Below, in pieces: positions 6,402 to 9,197 of a stretch of DNA of 9,197 nucleotides (positions are counted from its first letter, which is position 1; each line of letters starts with the position of its first letter). A program made the position numbers and the translations under genes. Source of the stretch: Flavobacteriia bacterium (GTDB taxonomy: Bacteria; Bacteroidota; Bacteroidia; Flavobacteriales_D; Crocinitomicaceae). The stretch is taken from assembly GCA_009925805.1 (NCBI GenBank), contig RFQF01000081.1, forward strand, positions 1 to 9,197. The letters run 5' to 3'. The notes under the pieces are model-generated. The model had not been told where the DNA came from. It worked only from the letters and a program-made list of their open reading frames with translations, and ran no database searches.

Positions 6402-7304
6402 GTGGGAGTTTACAAAATTAAAGATGTAGAGGTACTTGTGGGCATTAAGGCACACACCTTGCGCATTTGGGAACAGCGCTATGGAATGCTCGTTCCTGAA
6501 AGAACGGAAACCAAAATCCGCCTATATACGGACGAAGAACTGGTGTATCTATTAAACATACGCATCCTTATGGATCACGGAATGAAAATTTCGCATATCG
6601 CTGCGCTAACCCCAACCGAAATTCGAACCAGGGTTCATGAAATTAAATTAGCTACTCCGCTTGGGGCAACGCAAGAAAAGTTGATATTAGCCTTGGTAGA
6701 GATGGATGAATGCCTGTTTCATACGACCCTTGGCGAAATTATCGAGAACAGTTCCTTGGAGCATGCCTTTCATGAGTGCCTCATTCCTTTTTTCGATCGC
6801 ATTGGAGTCATGTGGCTAACGAATTCAATCAATCCGGCACAGGAACACTTCATCTCCAATTTAATTCGACAGAAAATTGTTGCCGCCATCGACCGCTTGC
6901 CAGTGCCTGAAAAAAATGCTCCCGTGGTAATGCTTTACCTCCCCGAACATGAATGGCATGAAATCGGCATCTTGTTTTATCAATACCTCTTGCGTTCCAA
7001 AAGCTATTTCACTATTTATTTGGGTCAAAGCCTCCCTTATGAATCGTTGTTAATTGCCCTAGATAAAGTAAATCCAGATATTTTGTTAACTTCTTGGTTA
7101 ACTTCGGTCGAGGAACATTATGTTAAAAGTTACTTTAAACAACTGCGAACGGCAAGACCTCATTTAACGATTCTTGCAGGTGGAGCACAAATTGGGATTC
7201 ATCAAGACGTTGTGAGTCCATTTGCCACGTTGGTGCAATCTTCGGAAGTGTTGTTGGAACTCCTTAAACAACCACGTTCACAATTTTCCCGGGAACTACA
7301 ATAA
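6402..7304 (+). CDS. MerR-type regulator with CarH-like cobalamin-binding domain
   Basis: The 300-residue protein has an N-terminal MerR winged helix-turn-helix (about 3-72; YKIKDVEVL, then AHTLRIWEQRYG at 17-28). A four-helix cobalamin-cap domain follows (about 85-165) and then a Rossmann-like B12-binding domain (about 172-290). Key residues match the CarH/CarA group: a W-x9-E-H motif (Trp138, Glu148, His149) and E-x-H-x-x-G (Glu184, His186, Gly189), a variant of D-x-H-x-x-G whose His is the lower cobalt ligand. LGQS (207-210) and AGGAQIG (259-265) are also present. In CarH, adenosylcobalamin binding promotes tetramerisation and repression in the dark, and light releases DNA; the same is possible here but unproven. 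The start is GTG: a TAA lies directly upstream in frame and the next ATG is inside the DNA-binding domain. No carotenoid genes adjoin it. The final 41 bases overlap the end of leuS. Confidence 0.88.
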   Translation: MGVYKIKDVEVLVGIKAHTLRIWEQRYGMLVPERTETKIRLYTDEELVYLLNIRILMDHGMKISHIAALTPTEIRTRVHEIKLATPLGATQEKLILALVEMDECLFHTTLGEIIENSSLEHAFHECLIPFFDRIGVMWLTNSINPAQEHFISNLIRQKIVAAIDRLPVPEKNAPVVMLYLPEHEWHEIGILFYQYLLRSKSYFTIYLGQSLPYESLLIALDKVNPDILLTSWLTSVEEHYVKSYFKQLRTARPHLTILAGGAQIGIHQDVVSPFATLVQSSEVLLELLKQPRSQFSRELQ

Positions 7305-9197
7305 TTTTCTTAGGCGTTTTTCCTTCCAACCATTTGGACGAATCCGGGTGATTTAACACCACCTCTTGAACGGAATTCGGATTCATTTCCAAAGGGAGCG
7401 TAAGTTTGAAACGCATTTTTCCATTAAATGAAACCGGGTAATCGAAGGAAGATTCCACCAGAAAATCCGGGTTAAACTCCGGGTAACTCATGAAATATAG
7501 TGATCCAGGGGGGTGGCCCAATTTCTCCCAAATTTCCTCGGTGATGTGCGGCGCGTAAGGAGCTAAGAGACGCGTGAGGTCTTCTAAGATCCCCCGATTA
7601 TTGCATTTGGAATCGCTTAATTCGTTTACACAAATCATAAAATGAGAGACACAGGTATTAAACGCAAATCGGTCGAGGTCTTCCCGAATTCTTCGAATAG
7701 CCTTATGTAGAATTTTGAGGTCTTCTTTGCTAGGGCTATCTTCACTGACCGAAAAGGTGGTTGCTACGTGAAATAACTTCCAATACTTTTTCAAAAAACC
7801 ATGCACGCCTGTAATTCCTTTGGTATCCCAGGGCTTACTTTGTTCTATCGGTCCTAAAAACATCTCATACAACCGCAAGGTGTCGGCACCGAATCGTTCG
7901 ACCAATTCGTCCGGTGTTTGCACGTTGTACTTGGATTTCGACATTTTTTCAACTTCGAACCCACATAAATACTCCCCGTTGTCCTCTAAAATGAATGTTG
8001 CGTCTTCGAATTCGGGGCGCCATCGTTTAAACGCCTCAATATCCAATCGATCTTGGTCGACCATTGAAATATCAACATGAATCGCTGTGGTTTGAAAAGC
8101 TTCTTTTTTTGATCGGCTCACCAAAGTTTGTTCTCCGTCAATGCGATAAACAAAGCTACTTCTTCCGAGGATCATTCCCTGATTGATCATTTTTTTGAAC
8201 GGTTCTTCGAAAGGAACCACCCCCAGGTCGAATAAAAACTTACACCAAAAGCGAGCATATAATAAATGCCCTGTAGCATGTTCGGCTCCCCCTAAATAGA
8301 GATCTACGTTTTGCCAATAGTCAATGGACTCCTTGGAAGCCAAGGCCTCTTGATTATGCGGATCTAAATAGCGCAAATAATACCAAGAGCTTCCTGCCCA
8401 ACCGGGCATGGTTGAATGCTCATATTCGAACTGACCTTCATACGTCCAGTTCTCGGCACGGCCTAATGGTGGGTTCCCTTCCGCTGTTGGAAGGTAGGAA
8501 GCCACTTCGGGAAGGGTATGCGGGAGTTGGTCCTCGGGTAAAGCGAAAGGAATGCTCTTCTTAAAATAAATGGGAATAGGTTCTCCCCAGTAGCGCTGAC
8601 GCCCGAACACGGCATCGCGCAGGCGATAATTAACTTTTTTCAGCCCTTTCCCTTGGAGTTCGATAGCCTCCAGCACGGAATGTATGGCCTCTTTCACGGT
8701 TAAACCATCCAGAAAGGATGAATTCATTAATTTACCCTCTTTGCTGGTCCATGCTTGTTGTTCAAAGTCATGATCCACGTTCGGGAGTATCACTTGTGGA
8801 ATGGGGAGACGGAAACTGTGGGCAAATTTAAAATCCCGTTCGTCATGAGCAGGAACCGCCATCACCGCACCTGTTCCATAGCCTACTAGAACATAATCTC
8901 CAATCCATACGGGAATTTTTTCCTCGGTAAAGGGGTGAATGGCAAAGGAACCGGTAAAGACTCCTGAAACGGTATTGACATCGGACAAGCGGTCCCGTTC
9001 GCTGCGGTTTTTTGCTTTCGAAACATAGGCCTCAACCTCTTGCACTTGTTCGGGAGTGGTTAGTTCAACTACCAATTCATGTTCAGGGGCCAAGGTAATA
9101 AAAGCCACCCCAAAAAGCGTTTCAGGACGGGTGGTGAAAACTTCAAGGAATTGGCTTCGGTTTTCGAGCTGAAACCGTACTATTGCCCCTTCGCTTT
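7264..9197 (-). CDS. leuS: Leucyl-tRNA synthetase, C-terminal two-thirds (N-terminus beyond window)
   Basis: The reading frame stays open past the right edge, so the first part, including the HIGH motif, is missing; 643 residues are visible, probably about two-thirds of the enzyme. Numbering from the first complete codon, residues 1-150 belong to the CP1 editing domain: TTRPET (21-26), APEHELV (36-42) and GTGAVMAVPAHDERD (107-121). The catalytic domain resumes with LRDAVFGRQRYWGEP (192-206), GWAGSSWYYLRY (265-276) and GGAEHATGHLLYARFW (302-317). A Bacteroidota-type insertion of about 70 residues (345-416) precedes KMSKS (417-421, bases 7933-7947). Then come the anticodon-binding helical domain (about 460-580) and the C-terminal domain ending VVPGKIVNVVV. 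The enzyme charges tRNA-Leu and hydrolyses misacylated products. An internal GTG at 9108 opens with the family's GVAFITLAPEH and is not a start. The editing motif has Glu where LeuRS usually has Asp (TTRPDT). Confidence 0.96.
   Translation of the reverse strand, partial: SEGAIVRFQLENRSQFLEVFTTRPETLFGVAFITLAPEHELVVELTTPEQVQEVEAYVSKAKNRSERDRLSDVNTVSGVFTGSFAIHPFTEEKIPVWIGDYVLVGYGTGAVMAVPAHDERDFKFAHSFRLPIPQVILPNVDHDFEQQAWTSKEGKLMNSSFLDGLTVKEAIHSVLEAIELQGKGLKKVNYRLRDAVFGRQRYWGEPIPIYFKKSIPFALPEDQLPHTLPEVASYLPTAEGNPPLGRAENWTYEGQFEYEHSTMPGWAGSSWYYLRYLDPHNQEALASKESIDYWQNVDLYLGGAEHATGHLLYARFWCKFLFDLGVVPFEEPFKKMINQGMILGRSSFVYRIDGEQTLVSRSKKEAFQTTAIHVDISMVDQDRLDIEAFKRWRPEFEDATFILEDNGEYLCGFEVEKMSKSKYNVQTPDELVERFGADTLRLYEMFLGPIEQSKPWDTKGITGVHGFLKKYWKLFHVATTFSVSEDSPSKEDLKILHKAIRRIREDLDRFAFNTCVSHFMICVNELSDSKCNNRGILEDLTRLLAPYAPHITEEIWEKLGHPPGSLYFMSYPEFNPDFLVESSFDYPVSFNGKMRFKLTLPLEMNPNSVQEVVLNHPDSSKWLEGKTPKKIIVVPGKIVNVVV

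Noticed and set aside
9106..9108. GTG at 9106-9108 as the start of leuS
   Set aside because: The frame continues open to the window edge and encodes the conserved editing segment FTTRPETLFG directly upstream, so this is an internal valine codon and not a start.

Overview
The window looks like chromosomal DNA from a member of the Bacteroidota, most likely a Flavobacteriales-type marine or environmental bacterium. The evidence is a SprE/PorW lipoprotein of the type IX secretion and gliding machinery, YebC and EngB proteins with Bacteroidota-style N-termini, a LeuRS carrying the Bacteroidota-type insertion before KMSKS, and two sites matching the Bacteroidota sigma consensus (TTTG - about 20 nt - TAnnTTTG). 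No rRNA, tRNA, CRISPR array, insertion sequence or phage gene is visible, and no gene-free stretch exceeds about 60 bases.

Layout. (1) Bases 1-1332, plus strand: the last codons of an unidentified upstream gene overlap the start of a secreted M28-family zinc aminopeptidase. (2) Bases 1318-6340, minus strand, read right to left: engB (ribosome-assembly GTPase), yebC (TACO1-like regulator/translation factor), porW/sprE, a bactofilin, an AtpZ-like two-helix protein and a four-helix membrane protein. The last four genes are packed with a 3-base gap or 8-base start/stop overlaps and look like one transcription unit. Promoter-like sites lie before engB and before yebC. (3) Bases 6402-7304, plus strand: a MerR-type regulator with a C-terminal cobalamin-binding module carrying CarH-like signature residues, divergent from engB. 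(4) Bases 7264-9197, minus strand: the C-terminal two-thirds of leucyl-tRNA synthetase, convergent with the regulator and overlapping it by 41 bases.

How the genes fit together. Most are housekeeping genes. In many Bacteroidota the bactofilin, AtpZ and four-helix protein run directly into atpB and the rest of the F-type ATP synthase operon. Here that series stops abruptly at a convergent peptidase gene, leaving porW, bactofilin and the two small membrane proteins as a separate module. The CarH-like regulator also lacks the carotenoid genes that usually accompany this family. These two points and the compact control regions are the most interesting features. I see no convincing new defence or mobile system.
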